Counted from the first letter of the stretch, positions 17,293 to 26,800 are shown. The stretch is DNA of 64,000 bases from Lachnospiraceae bacterium UBA1729 (GCA_002315945.1 DCIJ01000078.1:7714-71713), one strand, 5' to 3'. The notes: generated from the sequence alone by a model not told the origin. Numbers and translations are program-made.

Positions 17293-17491
17293 CTTCTTCC
17301 TCCTCAAAGCAAAATACATCTTCAATAGTAAGTCCAAAAAATTTTGAAATATTGTACGCCAAAAAAATGGATGGATTATATCGCCCATTCTCCAAAGAAC
17401 TGATTGTCTGCCTGGAAACCTTAAGCACTTTTGCCAATTCTTCCTGATTTATCCCTCTGGCCTTTCTAATTTCCTCTATTCGATTTTTCAA
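17282..17491 (-). CDS. XRE-family transcriptional regulator
   Basis: A 69-residue single-domain lambda-repressor-like HTH. Helices 2-3 read NQEELAKVLKVSRQTISSLENG, followed by the YNPSIFLAYNISKFFG segment typical of the small XRE/YozG type. The TTG start at 17491 follows AAGGAGG by 6 nt. It probably represses its own operon through the palindrome at 17557-17574. Confidence 0.88.
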   Translation of the reverse strand: MKNRIEEIRKARGINQEELAKVLKVSRQTISSLENGRYNPSIFLAYNISKFFGLTIEDVFCFEEEEDER

Positions 17492-17556
17492 AAAAACCTC
17501 CTTAGTAACAGCTATATTTCCCACTCAAATACACTTGTCAAAAAAATAAAAAAATA

Positions 17557-17608
17557 TGTAAAGTTTTCTTTACATCCGCCATTATATAACATTGCTCGCA
17601 AATGTCAA
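17557..17608 (-). promoter_or_regulatory. promoter and operator of the XRE-membrane protein operon
   Basis: Minus strand: TTGACA (17603-17608), 16-nt spacer, TATAAT (17581-17586). Just downstream is a perfect TGTAAAG-TTTT-CTTTACA palindrome (17557-17574), and a half-site-like CTTTACAT lies just upstream of the -35. The arrangement is typical of autorepression by a small HTH protein. Confidence 0.8.
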
Positions 17609-17659
17609 GTTCACTTTACATATTCTATGTTTTTCATATTATGAATGGACGCTCTCCCC

Positions 17660-17720
17660 GTTGCAGAGTGACACTCCTCGTTACAGAGGGACACTCCTCG
17701 TTGCAAAAGAACCGTCCCCA
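17660..17720 (+). repeat. tandem 20-bp repeat ending in AAAAGAACCGTCCCCA
   Basis: Two 20-bp units with the core ACACTCCTC (17660-17679, 17680-17699) are followed by GTTGCAAAAGAACCGTCCCC. The array ends 1 bp before the stop codon of the acyltransferase gene. The related array is at 19085-19190. Confidence 0.88.
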
Positions 17721-17721
17721 A

Positions 17722-19056
17722 TTACGATCTTTTCATTTTGGATATTCCACAAATAACCTGGAAAGTAGCCAAGTTAAATCCCATTTTAATTTTTTTAATT
17801 TTGCCTATTCCTTCTGACAACTCCAACGTCTGAAGCTCAGAACACTTTATTCCAGTCTCTTCAAAACACTGGCAGAGAGCCTGTGCATATTTTTCACCAT
17901 CAAAGCATGTGGTCAGGGAAAAATAAAATCTGTCATTAATAGAATTAATTTCTAAAACAGGCGTTACACTATCAACAAAGGAGTACAGCGACTTAATATG
18001 CCTGTCAATACTTCCATAGGACATCCTGCCTGCATAACTCACACTTGCAGTACAACGGGCACGCTCTACACACTTTTTAGCCAAAATCCTTTTTGCATCC
18101 ACAGAAGGCATATACGAAAATGCCTTGTCAAGCTTAAGCATACCCTTTAGCTTTGGAATCATTACGATATCTGATGAATCAACAATAGTCTTTCCTCTGA
18201 CACATGTATCTAACATCTCCGTATCCATTTCAAAAGATTTCTTTTCAAAACGGAAGGTACAGCTTTGCAGGAAGGGAGGATATGATCTGCTGACTCCCAA
18301 AATGTTTTTCCCATTTACAGCCACAGAAATATCAATCCCCTGGTTAACCGCCTCCGGATGCAGCTTATTGACTGCTTTTGCCATAAGTATCTGTGCTATT
18401 GAATTTGGCGAACCATCGTTTAATCGGGCGAATTCCATTATTTGAGCCGAATCACATTCAAACATGTATACTTTTCCCAGATAGCTTTTCTTTTCTGGAA
18501 AAAAGAAACACTCTCCACCCATTTCCGAATTGAGCTTCTTGCCTTCTTCTTCAACTGGAAAACGACTCTCAGGAAGAGTGGTTTCCTCCAGACTCATGTC
18601 TTCAAGAATCCATTCATAACTAGCGTTACACTTTATTTCTTCACCCTTTAATCGATAATACTCAAGTAGAATACGGCCAACAAATGCCCCCATTCCGCTG
18701 CCGTCTGTCAGCCCATGAAAAAAATATGCTGTCAACTGATTATCACAGACACTAATTCGATATAAAAAATCATCATTATCGCGCCCATTAATCACATAAG
18801 CTTTACTATCCTCATATATCCTTGGCTCTTTATCATGCTTGACCCAGACCAGGGATTTATCCTTCTCAAACAACTTTACCTGAAAATATGGAAATCTTTT
18901 CGCACTGATTTTCAGAGCTTCATCCATCATTTTTACATCTATCTTTTCATCAAGAGTATATCTCATTGCTGCAAAAGTAGAATGCTTTCCATCCATGGCA
19001 TATGCAAATAGTTTTGCTCCAACAGACATCTCAAACTCTGGTATTTTTTTTGTCAT
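17722..19056 (-). CDS. condensation-fold acyltransferase-like protein
   Basis: A 444-residue protein of the chloramphenicol-acetyltransferase/condensation superfamily, alcohol-acetyltransferase type. It carries the active-site motif with His114 and Asp118-Gly119 in FFHGLTDGSG; the usual first His of HHxxxDG is Phe113. A second conserved region (VSYAGRMSYG) is present near residue 340. It probably transfers an acyl group to an alcohol or amine, with the substrate unknown. The ATG at 19056 has GGGAGA upstream. Both ends abut copies of the same repeat family, making the gene a repeat-bounded cassette. Confidence 0.7.
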   Translation of the reverse strand: MTKKIPEFEMSVGAKLFAYAMDGKHSTFAAMRYTLDEKIDVKMMDEALKISAKRFPYFQVKLFEKDKSLVWVKHDKEPRIYEDSKAYVINGRDNDDFLYRISVCDNQLTAYFFHGLTDGSGMGAFVGRILLEYYRLKGEEIKCNASYEWILEDMSLEETTLPESRFPVEEEGKKLNSEMGGECFFFPEKKSYLGKVYMFECDSAQIMEFARLNDGSPNSIAQILMAKAVNKLHPEAVNQGIDISVAVNGKNILGVSRSYPPFLQSCTFRFEKKSFEMDTEMLDTCVRGKTIVDSSDIVMIPKLKGMLKLDKAFSYMPSVDAKRILAKKCVERARCTASVSYAGRMSYGSIDRHIKSLYSFVDSVTPVLEINSINDRFYFSLTTCFDGEKYAQALCQCFEETGIKCSELQTLELSEGIGKIKKIKMGFNLATFQVICGISKMKRS

Positions 19057-19084
19057 TATATTAACTTCTCCCAAAACTTACTTC

Positions 19085-19190
19085 GTTGCAGAGGGACACT
19101 CCTCGTTACAGAGGGACACTCCTCATTACAGAGGGACACTCCTCGTTGCAAAAGAACCGTCCCCAACAGTGGACAAAAGAACCGTCCCCA
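19085..19190 (+). repeat. tandem 20-bp repeat with two AAAAGAACCGTCCCCA ends
   Basis: Three 20-bp units (19085-19104, 19105-19124, 19125-19144) share CAGAGGGACACTCCTC. They are followed by AAAAGAACCGTCCCCA at 19150-19165 and again at 19175-19190. The array overlaps the 3' end of the shikimate kinase gene. Confidence 0.9.
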
Positions 19191-19671
19191 CTTCGGAAAG
19201 GGTTTCCTCCAGGCTAAGGCCGTCCTCTTTTACGATAATGTCTGCATATTTTTCATACAGGGGTGTTCTTTCGTTATATAAATCAAGCAGGGTCTGCCCC
19301 TCTCGAAGCACAACACCTCGTCCCTTCAGATTGGATAATCGCTTTTCCAGTTCTTCATATGCCAAAGATAGGTAGACAACTGTACCTATCTCCTTCAGAT
19401 GCTCCATGGCATCAGCCTCATACACTACACTTCCGCCTGTGGAAATAATACTGTTGTGGCAATCAATACTGGCGTTGACTTCTCCTTCGATTTTCAAGAA
19501 GCCCTCCACACCTTCTGCTGCAATTATTTCTCTCAACAGGCGCTTTTCTCTCTTTTGAATCAGCAGATCAGCATCTACAAATTCATATCCCAGCTCTTTG
19601 GCAGCAATTACACCAATGGTGCTCTTGCCTACAGCTGGCATACCAATCAATACTATATTATCCTTAATCAT
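19126..19671 (-). CDS. aroK: shikimate kinase
   Basis: A 181-residue P-loop kinase for the chorismate pathway. It has Walker A GMPAVGKST (10-18), the shikimate-binding DADLLIQ, STGGSVVY and the lid-like LKGRGVVLREG. It overlaps yqeK by 8 nt. The C-terminal tail after about residue 163 (GTVLLSTVGDGSFATRSVPL) is encoded by the repeat array at 19126-19190, so the native stop appears to have been lost and replaced. Activity is probably kept because the tail lies beyond the last helix (inference). Confidence 0.85.
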   Translation of the reverse strand: MIKDNIVLIGMPAVGKSTIGVIAAKELGYEFVDADLLIQKREKRLLREIIAAEGVEGFLKIEGEVNASIDCHNSIISTGGSVVYEADAMEHLKEIGTVVYLSLAYEELEKRLSNLKGRGVVLREGQTLLDLYNERTPLYEKYADIIVKEDGLSLEETLSEVGTVLLSTVGDGSFATRSVPL

Positions 19672-20260
19672 CTATTTTCTCCCTTTGCATTCCAACATAA
19701 TAATCATATGTTTCCTGGGTTATTGGGTCAATATTAGCATTCTTACTATTAAGGAACTCCAGACAGCTCTTTAATTCCAGCTTAACCGCTTCATCAATAT
19801 CTCTAAAGGAAAGCTGCCTTATCTCCTCCAGATATGGAATATTCTTTCTTGCCGGTTCAATATAGTCAGCCACATATACTATTTTTTCCAAAAGACTCAT
19901 ATCCGGACGACCGGTAGTATGCCACCTGATGGCCGATAGTATTTCTTCATCCTCTATTCCATACTGGTGTCTGGCCACACCGGCACCCAGCTTTGCATGA
20001 ATCAGAGCCGGACTCTCAAGTTCAGCCTTAGTCAGATCAATTCCATATTTTTTACACAGCTTAAGCTGTTTTTCAACATCCATACACTTGGCACAGTCAT
20101 GAAGCAAGCCTGCAAAAAGGGCTTTTTCAAAATCATAGCCTTGAGCCATCGCCATACTGCAGGCGCAATAGGCTACTCCCAGAGTATGATCAAAACGCTT
20201 TGGTGTCAGTTCCTTTGAAAGCTTTTTTCTTATTTTTTCTAATTCTTCAGTATTATGCAT
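19664..20260 (-). CDS. yqeK: YqeK-type HD hydrolase (diadenosine tetraphosphatase)
   Basis: A 198-residue HD-domain phosphohydrolase. Metal ligands are visible as His25 (RFDHTLGVA), His54-Asp55 (LLHDCAK), a later HAKLGAGVA and the closing DYIEPAR. YqeK enzymes cleave Ap4A symmetrically. It is normally found beside nadD and rsfS; here it is instead linked to aroK, which overlaps its end. Confidence 0.9.
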   Translation of the reverse strand: MHNTEELEKIRKKLSKELTPKRFDHTLGVAYCACSMAMAQGYDFEKALFAGLLHDCAKCMDVEKQLKLCKKYGIDLTKAELESPALIHAKLGAGVARHQYGIEDEEILSAIRWHTTGRPDMSLLEKIVYVADYIEPARKNIPYLEEIRQLSFRDIDEAVKLELKSCLEFLNSKNANIDPITQETYDYYVGMQREKIDD

Positions 20261-20317
20261 CTTTTTCCCTCTTCTATTAAGCTATTATACCACTCTCATC
20301 CAATGTAAAGAAACTAT

Positions 20318-20346
20318 TTGACAAATTATCGGTAGACCGATACATT
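20318..20346 (+). promoter_or_regulatory. promoter with embedded operator of the HTH/nucleotidyltransferase pair
   Basis: TTGACA (20318-20323), 17-nt spacer, TACATT (20341-20346). The spacer and -10 contain a perfect palindrome TATCGGT-AG-ACCGATA (20327-20342). Binding there would block RNA polymerase, as in autoregulated antitoxin operons. Confidence 0.85.
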
Positions 20347-20366
20347 GATGCTAAGAGGTGATTTCT

Positions 20367-20891
20367 ATGGATTTTGTTGTTGAATTAAAAAAACAGAATA
20401 TGAATATAAGAATTTGCTCACAGAAGAGTGGAATTCCTTATGCGACTCTTTATCCCATTATAAAGGGACAGGTGGATATAGGTACCTGCGCTTACTATAC
20501 AGTAGAAAAATTAGCTAAAACTCTTGGCTATCGTCCGGATCAGATTGTTTATCATAAGGAGGATTTTCAGACCTTTAGAAATAACCTGCACCATGATATC
20601 AAGAGGAATGATTTGCAGACAGTACTAGGAATTATTGAGCATGAAGATGTGGAATATTACCGCTTGCATCATGATTACATCAAAATGCTTTACCTTGTTG
20701 CAACAGTAGATTATATCAGTAAAAAATATAGTATTCCACTTAGCAACAAATATGATGAAATAAGACAGATGAAGCTTGAGGAACCATTTTTCGTGGGCGA
20801 TGCGGTGCTTCTTGGAAAGAAAAAGGAAGCCGGAATTGAAGAGTTTGCAAAATACAATATCATAGAGGGGGATTTGTATGATGCCGTCTGA
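20367..20891 (+). CDS. HTH antitoxin-like protein
   Basis: A 174-residue protein whose first 60 residues form an XRE-like HTH (NIRICSQKSGIPYATLYPIIKG, TVEKLAKTLG). The rest is helical and unrecognised. The ATG at 20367 with AAGAGGTG upstream is preferred. Its end overlaps the downstream nucleotidyltransferase by 14 nt. The promoter palindrome, the overlap and the partner fold together suggest the antitoxin of a nucleotidyltransferase toxin-antitoxin module (AbiE/MenT-like logic); this is inference. Confidence 0.72.
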   Translation: MDFVVELKKQNMNIRICSQKSGIPYATLYPIIKGQVDIGTCAYYTVEKLAKTLGYRPDQIVYHKEDFQTFRNNLHHDIKRNDLQTVLGIIEHEDVEYYRLHHDYIKMLYLVATVDYISKKYSIPLSNKYDEIRQMKLEEPFFVGDAVLLGKKKEAGIEEFAKYNIIEGDLYDAV

Positions 20892-21600
20892 TAAAAAGAT
20901 TACAAGAGAGAATGCGCCGTATATTATAAAACAGTTTGCAAAAGAATATCGTAAGGAATTGGGAAAGGTTCCCGGAGAAATTATTATCGTTGGTGGCGGT
21001 AGCATTATGCTTAATTACAAATTTCGCAATGCTACACAGGATTTTGATGTGATTCTTAAAACGGTATCTGGCGTAACAGATATTATTAAGAAATTTGCTG
21101 ACGAAAACGGACTCCCCAGGGACTGGATGAATACGGATTTTATCAAGACTGCATCCTATTCAGATATGTTATCTGAAGTATCAAAACACCTATGGACTCT
21201 TAATAACGGAACCTTGGAGATTAGAACGGTTTCAGGAGTATATCTGATTGCAATGAAACTGATTGCTCATAGGGACTATCGAAATGATATTTCTGATGCA
21301 ATTGGCATCTTGATAGAGGAGCGAGAAAACGGCGCAAGTATAACATATGATGATATTGTTATGGCTTATCAAAAATTATATAGGTGTGATATTCCTGAGG
21401 AAATAGCAAAAATTGTTAGGGAATTCTCAGTGCTTCCAATATTGGAACTTAAAGAGTTTTATGAGAATCAAAGGAATTCTGAGCATGAAATTGGCGGGAA
21501 AATTATCACATATATAGATGAAGGGGCAGATATCAATACCAGAAATGTAGAGGATGTTATCGAAGCAATAAAGAGAAAAATGAAGGGTGATGAAAGATGA
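20878..21600 (+). CDS. nucleotidyltransferase-fold protein (putative toxin)
   Basis: A 240-residue protein with a minimal nucleotidyltransferase signature: GGGS at 39-42 and the Asp55-x-Asp57 pair in TQDFDVIL, as in DUF6036/AbiEii-like proteins. A downstream Lys-rich VYLIAMKLIAHRDYRNDISD matches the usual second conserved block. Such enzymes transfer nucleotides to tRNA or proteins in some toxin systems. The target here is unknown. It is co-transcribed with the HTH gene. Confidence 0.75.
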   Translation: MMPSDKKITRENAPYIIKQFAKEYRKELGKVPGEIIIVGGGSIMLNYKFRNATQDFDVILKTVSGVTDIIKKFADENGLPRDWMNTDFIKTASYSDMLSEVSKHLWTLNNGTLEIRTVSGVYLIAMKLIAHRDYRNDISDAIGILIEERENGASITYDDIVMAYQKLYRCDIPEEIAKIVREFSVLPILELKEFYENQRNSEHEIGGKIITYIDEGADINTRNVEDVIEAIKRKMKGDER

Positions 21601-21652
21601 GAACATTTGAAAGCGAAGAGGAACGTCCCGGAGGGGGCAATTACACAAATGC

Positions 21653-21681
21653 TTGCATAATGAAAACATATCTGATAATAT
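21653..21681 (+). promoter_or_regulatory. promoter of queT
   Basis: TTGCAT (21653-21658), 17-nt spacer, TAATAT (21676-21681), about 12 nt before the preQ1 aptamer. Confidence 0.7.
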
Positions 21682-21693
21682 ACCTCAGGCATT

Positions 21694-21736
21694 GGTCAGT
21701 TCGAAACCTTCCTGACCTAAAACAAAACTAAAGGAG
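21694..21736 (+). ncRNA. preQ1-I riboswitch
   Basis: Stem GGTCAG (21694-21699)/CTGACC (21712-21717) encloses the 12-nt loop TTCGAAACCTTC. It is followed by the A-rich tail TAAAACAAAACTAAAGGAG (21718-21736), which runs into the ribosome site. This matches the class I preQ1 layout: a short stem, a TTC-starting loop, and an A-rich pseudoknot tail ending in CTAA. It lies 7 nt before queT, whose product imports queuosine precursors. Translational control is likely because the pseudoknot reaches the GGAG. Confidence 0.85.
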
Positions 21737-21743
21737 AAAAATC

Positions 21744-22271
21744 ATGAATAGTAAAACACTTCACTTAACCCGCGGCGCTCTCATTGCCGCTCTCTATGTC
21801 ATACTGACATATGTTGCCAATGCATTTGGACTTGCCAGTGGCGACATCCAGGTTCGTATCAGCGAGGCTCTTACAATCCTTCCCCTGTTTACCTTTGATG
21901 CAGTTCCAGGCTTATTTATCGGATGCATATTGAGCAATATGCTGACAGGCTGCATGCCTTTGGATACAGTATTTGGTTCTCTGGCAACCCTGCTGGGAGC
22001 TTTGGGAACCTATGCAATCGGCAGAAAAATTGGATTTATGAATCCTGGCTTTAAGGATTCAAAGCTTAATAAGCTTAAATTCTTAGGCTGCCTGCCTCCT
22101 ATCCTTGCTAATACCATTATTGTTCCGTTCATTCTTGCATATGTATATATGGTTGAAGGTGCCATCCCTGTATTTATGCTTACTGTAGGAGCTGGGGAGG
22201 TTATCTCCTGTGGTATTCTGGGAATTATCTTTATGCTTTCCCTGGAAAAATATAAGACAATATTTAAATAA
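21744..22271 (+). CDS. queT: QueT family queuosine-precursor transporter (ECF S component)
   Basis: A 175-residue integral membrane protein with about six hydrophobic helices. The QueT hallmark GDIQVRISEALTILPLF follows the first helix, with a later LPPILANTIIVPF. QueT proteins are substrate-binding subunits of ECF vitamin transporters for preQ1/preQ0. The upstream preQ1-I aptamer supports this call. No ECF ATPase or T component is in the window. Confidence 0.93.
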   Translation: MNSKTLHLTRGALIAALYVILTYVANAFGLASGDIQVRISEALTILPLFTFDAVPGLFIGCILSNMLTGCMPLDTVFGSLATLLGALGTYAIGRKIGFMNPGFKDSKLNKLKFLGCLPPILANTIIVPFILAYVYMVEGAIPVFMLTVGAGEVISCGILGIIFMLSLEKYKTIFK

Positions 22272-22283
22272 TATTTCATTAAT

Positions 22284-22310
22284 AAAGGTGCGCCTTACGG
22301 CGCACCTTTT
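22284..22310. terminator. bidirectional terminator between queT and the oxidase gene
   Basis: Perfect 11-bp arms AAAGGTGCGCC/GGCGCACCTTT with a TTAC loop lie between two convergent genes, and the A- and T-flanks serve both directions. Confidence 0.88.
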
Positions 22311-22318
22311 AAATCCTT

Positions 22319-23338
22319 TTAAATTCTCACCATATCTCTTGTAATCTGGGAAATACTTCTGGCTCCACACATATACATGGTATCTGTCAGTTCAGCCCTA
22401 AGCTTGTCAAAGTAGCACTCCAGCCCTGCCTGTCCTCCACCAAAGTAAGAGATAATTACAGGACGGCATATCATACAAATATCTGCACCCAAAGCATATG
22501 CCTTGAACATATCAATTCCTGAGCGAATACCACCGTCTACAATAATAGTAGCTTTTCCATTAACTGCCTGGGCAATCTCTTCCAGCACCTCAGCAGTAGC
22601 AGGAGTGTCTGAAAGTACTCTTCCACCATGGTTTGAAACTATGATGGCATCAGCCCCGGCTTCAATTGCCTTCAGTGCACTTTTCGCTGTCATAACACCC
22701 TTAATTACAAGTGGCACACCGGCTGCTTCCTTAAGCATACGAATCTGCTCCACTGATTTGGTTCCTCCTGAACCATGGCATTCCTTCAGGTGAGGCAGAC
22801 CAGCACTGTCCACAACCACAGATATTGCTAATGGTGACTGTCCCTCATTACATCGCTTCATCTGAGCAACGATATTTTCATCAGCTTCAGGATTGATTAC
22901 AGGAACTCCATTATTTCCATGAGCCATACGTGATTTAATTGCTGCTACATGAGTAAGCTCTTCAAGACCTGTGCTGTAAAAATGCATAAGTCCACGAGTC
23001 TCGCAGGCTGCCATGCACTGTTCATTAAAATCCTTCACATCACTGTCAGGATGATACTGAAGCCTTATTGAACCAACCGGTGCTGTCAGCAGAGGCATGT
23101 CAAGCTTTCTGCCAAATAGACTGGTGCTGGTATCAATCTCAGTGTTAGCAACAATAGTATCCATATTAAGTTTAATTTTGTGCCATGCATTGTAGTTATC
23201 ATTGGCTCCATTTCCAGGTCCCTTTGAGCCAGGTCCTGGCAAAGTATTTCTGCAGGCCAGTCCGTTACACACTGGACACACCTTGCAGGTAGTACCAATG
23301 TTTTGTTTCGCTGTTTCTAAAACCTCTGAATAGTTCAT
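22319..23338 (-). CDS. FMN-dependent alpha-hydroxy-acid oxidizing protein
   Basis: A 339-residue TIM-barrel flavoprotein of the lactate/glycolate oxidase family. The catalytic His is in IIVSNHGGRVLSDTP. FMN-phosphate segments are IIVDGGIRSGID and the later ICRPVI. A conserved Cys-rich N-terminus (CKVCPVCNGLAC) replaces the usual first helix and is typical of the anaerobe subgroup, where an oxygen-linked oxidase role is unlikely; it may act as a dehydrogenase or isomerase-like enzyme. The second of two ATGs is favoured by spacing from GGGGGAG. Confidence 0.85.
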   Translation of the reverse strand: MNYSEVLETAKQNIGTTCKVCPVCNGLACRNTLPGPGSKGPGNGANDNYNAWHKIKLNMDTIVANTEIDTSTSLFGRKLDMPLLTAPVGSIRLQYHPDSDVKDFNEQCMAACETRGLMHFYSTGLEELTHVAAIKSRMAHGNNGVPVINPEADENIVAQMKRCNEGQSPLAISVVVDSAGLPHLKECHGSGGTKSVEQIRMLKEAAGVPLVIKGVMTAKSALKAIEAGADAIIVSNHGGRVLSDTPATAEVLEEIAQAVNGKATIIVDGGIRSGIDMFKAYALGADICMICRPVIISYFGGGQAGLECYFDKLRAELTDTMYMCGARSISQITRDMVRI

Positions 23339-23443
23339 TTTCATGTCTCCCCCAGTTATTATTTACTATATTTTTTTACTATATTGTTTTGCCATATTGT
23401 TTTGATTCATTGTTATTATATATGATTTTGCTGCATTGTTGTC

Positions 23444-23836
23444 CTACATAATCCTGTCCATCCCGGGAGATGTACCAAGCTTCTCCAGGGTCTTTTCAGG
23501 ATTGATTATTAACTCCTTCATCATTTCAAAGGATAGAAGCACTAACCGTTCCTTGGAACAGTCTGCTGTATTTTTCCCGGTGTCATGAACCAGATTATAC
23601 CTGTCCATACAGTAAAAATACAGGTCCAGAAGGGTGTACCCATATTGGGAAAGCTTACCCAGAATTGCATTGTTTTCCAAATAATAGAAAAGTTCCTCTG
23701 TAAGCTCCGGACTGCTGACAATCTCAAGCCACAATCCGCTGCCCCACTCCCTGGAAAACCCACAGTAGTCGGTCAGGGATTCGAAGGCTTCCAATAGTTT
23801 GATTTTTCTGGCATCATATATTATTCCCGAATTCAT
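23444..23836 (-). CDS. hypothetical protein
   Basis: A 130-residue acidic protein without a motif I recognise, predicted mostly helical (LLEAFESLTDYCGF, ELFYYLENNAILGKLSQYGYTLLDLYFYCMDRYNL). It lies 21 nt downstream of the 1095-residue fusion gene and ends about 100 nt before the oxidase, so it is probably co-transcribed with the fusion and may act with its C-terminal domain. A conserved Trp-Gly pair (SREWGSGLW) is the most distinctive feature. Confidence 0.65.
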   Translation of the reverse strand: MNSGIIYDARKIKLLEAFESLTDYCGFSREWGSGLWLEIVSSPELTEELFYYLENNAILGKLSQYGYTLLDLYFYCMDRYNLVHDTGKNTADCSKERLVLLSFEMMKELIINPEKTLEKLGTSPGMDRIM

Positions 23837-23857
23837 CTATAATCCCTCAAAGTTAAT

Positions 23858-26800
23858 CTATACCTGCTCAAAGGCCTCAAGACTGTCAAAGCCGTAGAGC
23901 ATTGCCGTATTACTCATGGTTTCATGGGCTATATTAACGCCGCCCTGATAAGCCATGACCACGTATCTTCCATAGAGCTGTAGCATCTTGTCAGAATATG
24001 TACTGATTTCGCCTCTGAGATAGGTTTCATATGAGGTATCTATAATGCTGTCCTCATAGGTATGAAGTGTCCTTGCATTGCCTGCCACCTTGGGATGAAT
24101 CTGGGCAAAAGTTTCCATCATTTCCATCTGAATGGCAACAATCTGCTCTATTACAGCCTTTTTCTCATCAGAAAGCTCGGGGAAATTCTCCTTTATCTCC
24201 AGCCATCTCTTACTGTCTGTACTTTCCATCATTCTGCCATATTTTTCAGTAATCAGGTTATGGCCTCTGCTATATTCCCTGGAAAAATCATAATAGTACT
24301 GAATCAGCATTGTACTGTCCCAGGTCAGATACTGGCTTTTTCTCATTACACTAAATGTGGGCCAGTCGTTCTGACAGTAGGCTCTTCCGCCCTCATTTTT
24401 CACCTTGTCAAAGGCTTCAAATTCAAGCTTTACAATCCGATCTACCAATTCCTTTCTGTCAAGTTCACAGATTCCAGCCTTAAAAAGTATCTCCTCAGTG
24501 TGGTAATCCAGATAAGGCTCCACATCACTGATTATCTCCTCATCATACATTAATCTGGCCAGATATGCGGCCAGCTCCTCCACAGGTTCACTTACTTTTT
24601 TCTTGTCCACCGCTGTAAGAAAACTGTTTGATACTTTGTCGATACAGGTGATAAAAGTATCATCTCCAGGCTTGGAAGCATCCATGCACAGATTCTGGGC
24701 ACTCTTATACAGCCATTTGTCATGAGGTGGATACTGGTTGCAGATATAGTGATAAAGCTTTAGAGCATTTTTTATTCCATCAGACAGCATAATGGATGCT
24801 GTAAGCTCATCCTCTCTGTCAAGCATTCGCAAATAATTGTACTGGGCTGTCTGGGCAAAGCCTGCTGCAGCCTCAGCCACTTTAAGTAATCGGATTCTTT
24901 CAGGGAAACCGGCCTTTAGCTGATTTCTGATTTTTGAAAAAATGCCAGCCTTGTCGGAAAATACCTCTCCATTTACACTGGCAGCCAGTGAATAATACGG
25001 AATACTCTGGAAGTTAATATTCTTAACTCCAATATCATCAATAATATTATCTTCAATACTATTATCCACAATTATTATTTCTTCCCCCAGAAACTTCTTA
25101 TAAAAGTCAGAAATCCTGCTTACACCCCTCCTGCCCTGGGCAAAAGTAGTTGTATTTCTGGAAAAGCCTTCAAACTCATCAGGTAATTCTTCATATGCCG
25201 CCTGTAATGCTTCTCCAATTTCTTCATAGGTGGCATCATCCAGCCACATACAAAATTCAGGTCCCCAGTCGTGGTCCCTTGACAGTGCATCATCATAGCC
25301 AAAGCAGTCTGAGCCCTCGCCAACCAGTCCAACTGCGATTCTGTCCTCATATTCTGAAAACTTTTCATGTATCATGGGTGCACCAAAGGCCTCATAGTAA
25401 GCCCTGGACAGCTCCATTCCATTTCTGTCATCTCCTGTCCTCTTTGATACACAGTTTGCAACACTCTCCATAAGTCTCTCATACTGACTATTTTTTCCTA
25501 TGGTAGAAGCAACTATCTGTGCCGCTTCACGATATATTCTCTCTGCCTTAGCATATTCCTTATTTTTAAAATGGTATCCAGCCAACGCTGACAGTGCGGC
25601 ACAATAGTGAGGATCCCTGAGGCCTCTGGCTTTAGACAGACGTATTGCTGTATAAGCATAATCCCTGGCTTCCTCATAATTTTTCCCCTGAAGACAGGTA
25701 TTTGCCAGATTAGCATAGGTAACTGCTATCTCAAAGCCTGCCTTATTATATAGAGAAATCTCCAGAGCCTTTTTAAGGCTTTCACCAGCCGATTCAAAAT
25801 CCCCCATCTCCTGGTACAGCAGGCTCATATTGTTGCACAGGCCTGCAACCAGCATGTCCATCCTGTCAAGCTGGCCCATTTCCATACATTTATCATATAT
25901 AGTCTGAGTTTTATGATAGTAGTCCATGGCCATTTCCAGCTTTCCCATGGAACGGTAGGCATTGGCTATGTTCAGGTAGACTGTTGCCGCCTGCAGTGTA
26001 TTCTCTGAACCAGCTGACTCCTCTGAAACCTTGATAGCTGCTATGGAAGCATCTATTATTTCCTGCAATTTATCCTTCTCAGAGGTCTGTCTGTAGTATC
26101 CTATCAGCTCGTTCAGCACAGTTAGTAACAACGCCTGATCCTGTTCCCGTCCCGCTACACTTCTCATATTAATCAGATAGCTTTCAGCGTCCTTTGGTTT
26201 GTTCTCATCAAACAGACTGTCCACAGTGTTAAGAACCTCCTGCTTTCTTCTCTCCTGGTAGGTCTCCCTTATCCCCTGCCCAAGAGATGTATAATTTGCA
26301 TTTAACTTTCCAGAATGAATGGTAACATACGTTTCGCTTTCATTCTGTGTCAATGGGAAGGGCAGTGGAATCTGTCTTTCATTGATTTCAGCCACAGAAA
26401 CCATGACTTTTTCAATATTCATTCCCATTCCGTATTCCAGAGCCTTATGGAAGTCCTGATAGCTGTAGCATTTTTCTCCCACAATATTAAAGCAGGTGTT
26501 TTTGCATTTCGTTTCACCAATAATTCCTAATATAACTTTTGCCAGATCTTTTACATACACAGCCTGAAAATGTCCATCCCCATCCTCAGGGATGATAATC
26601 TGGCCTGCCTTTTCGGCCCAGTTGAAAAAAATCTCCTCTCTGGCAGCATAATTTCCAGGTCCATAAATAAAAGCTGGTCTCACTGAATTGAACGCAATAC
26701 CATATTCCTCAGCCACCCGGCACAATTCCTTCTCAAGCTTAACCTTTCCAAGGATATATTCTCCAGCCTGACCACCAAAATCTCTGGTCTCCAGCTCACC

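Noticed and set aside
17660..19190. CRISPR array
   Set aside because: The 20-bp units are directly adjacent with no spacers, and there are no cas genes.
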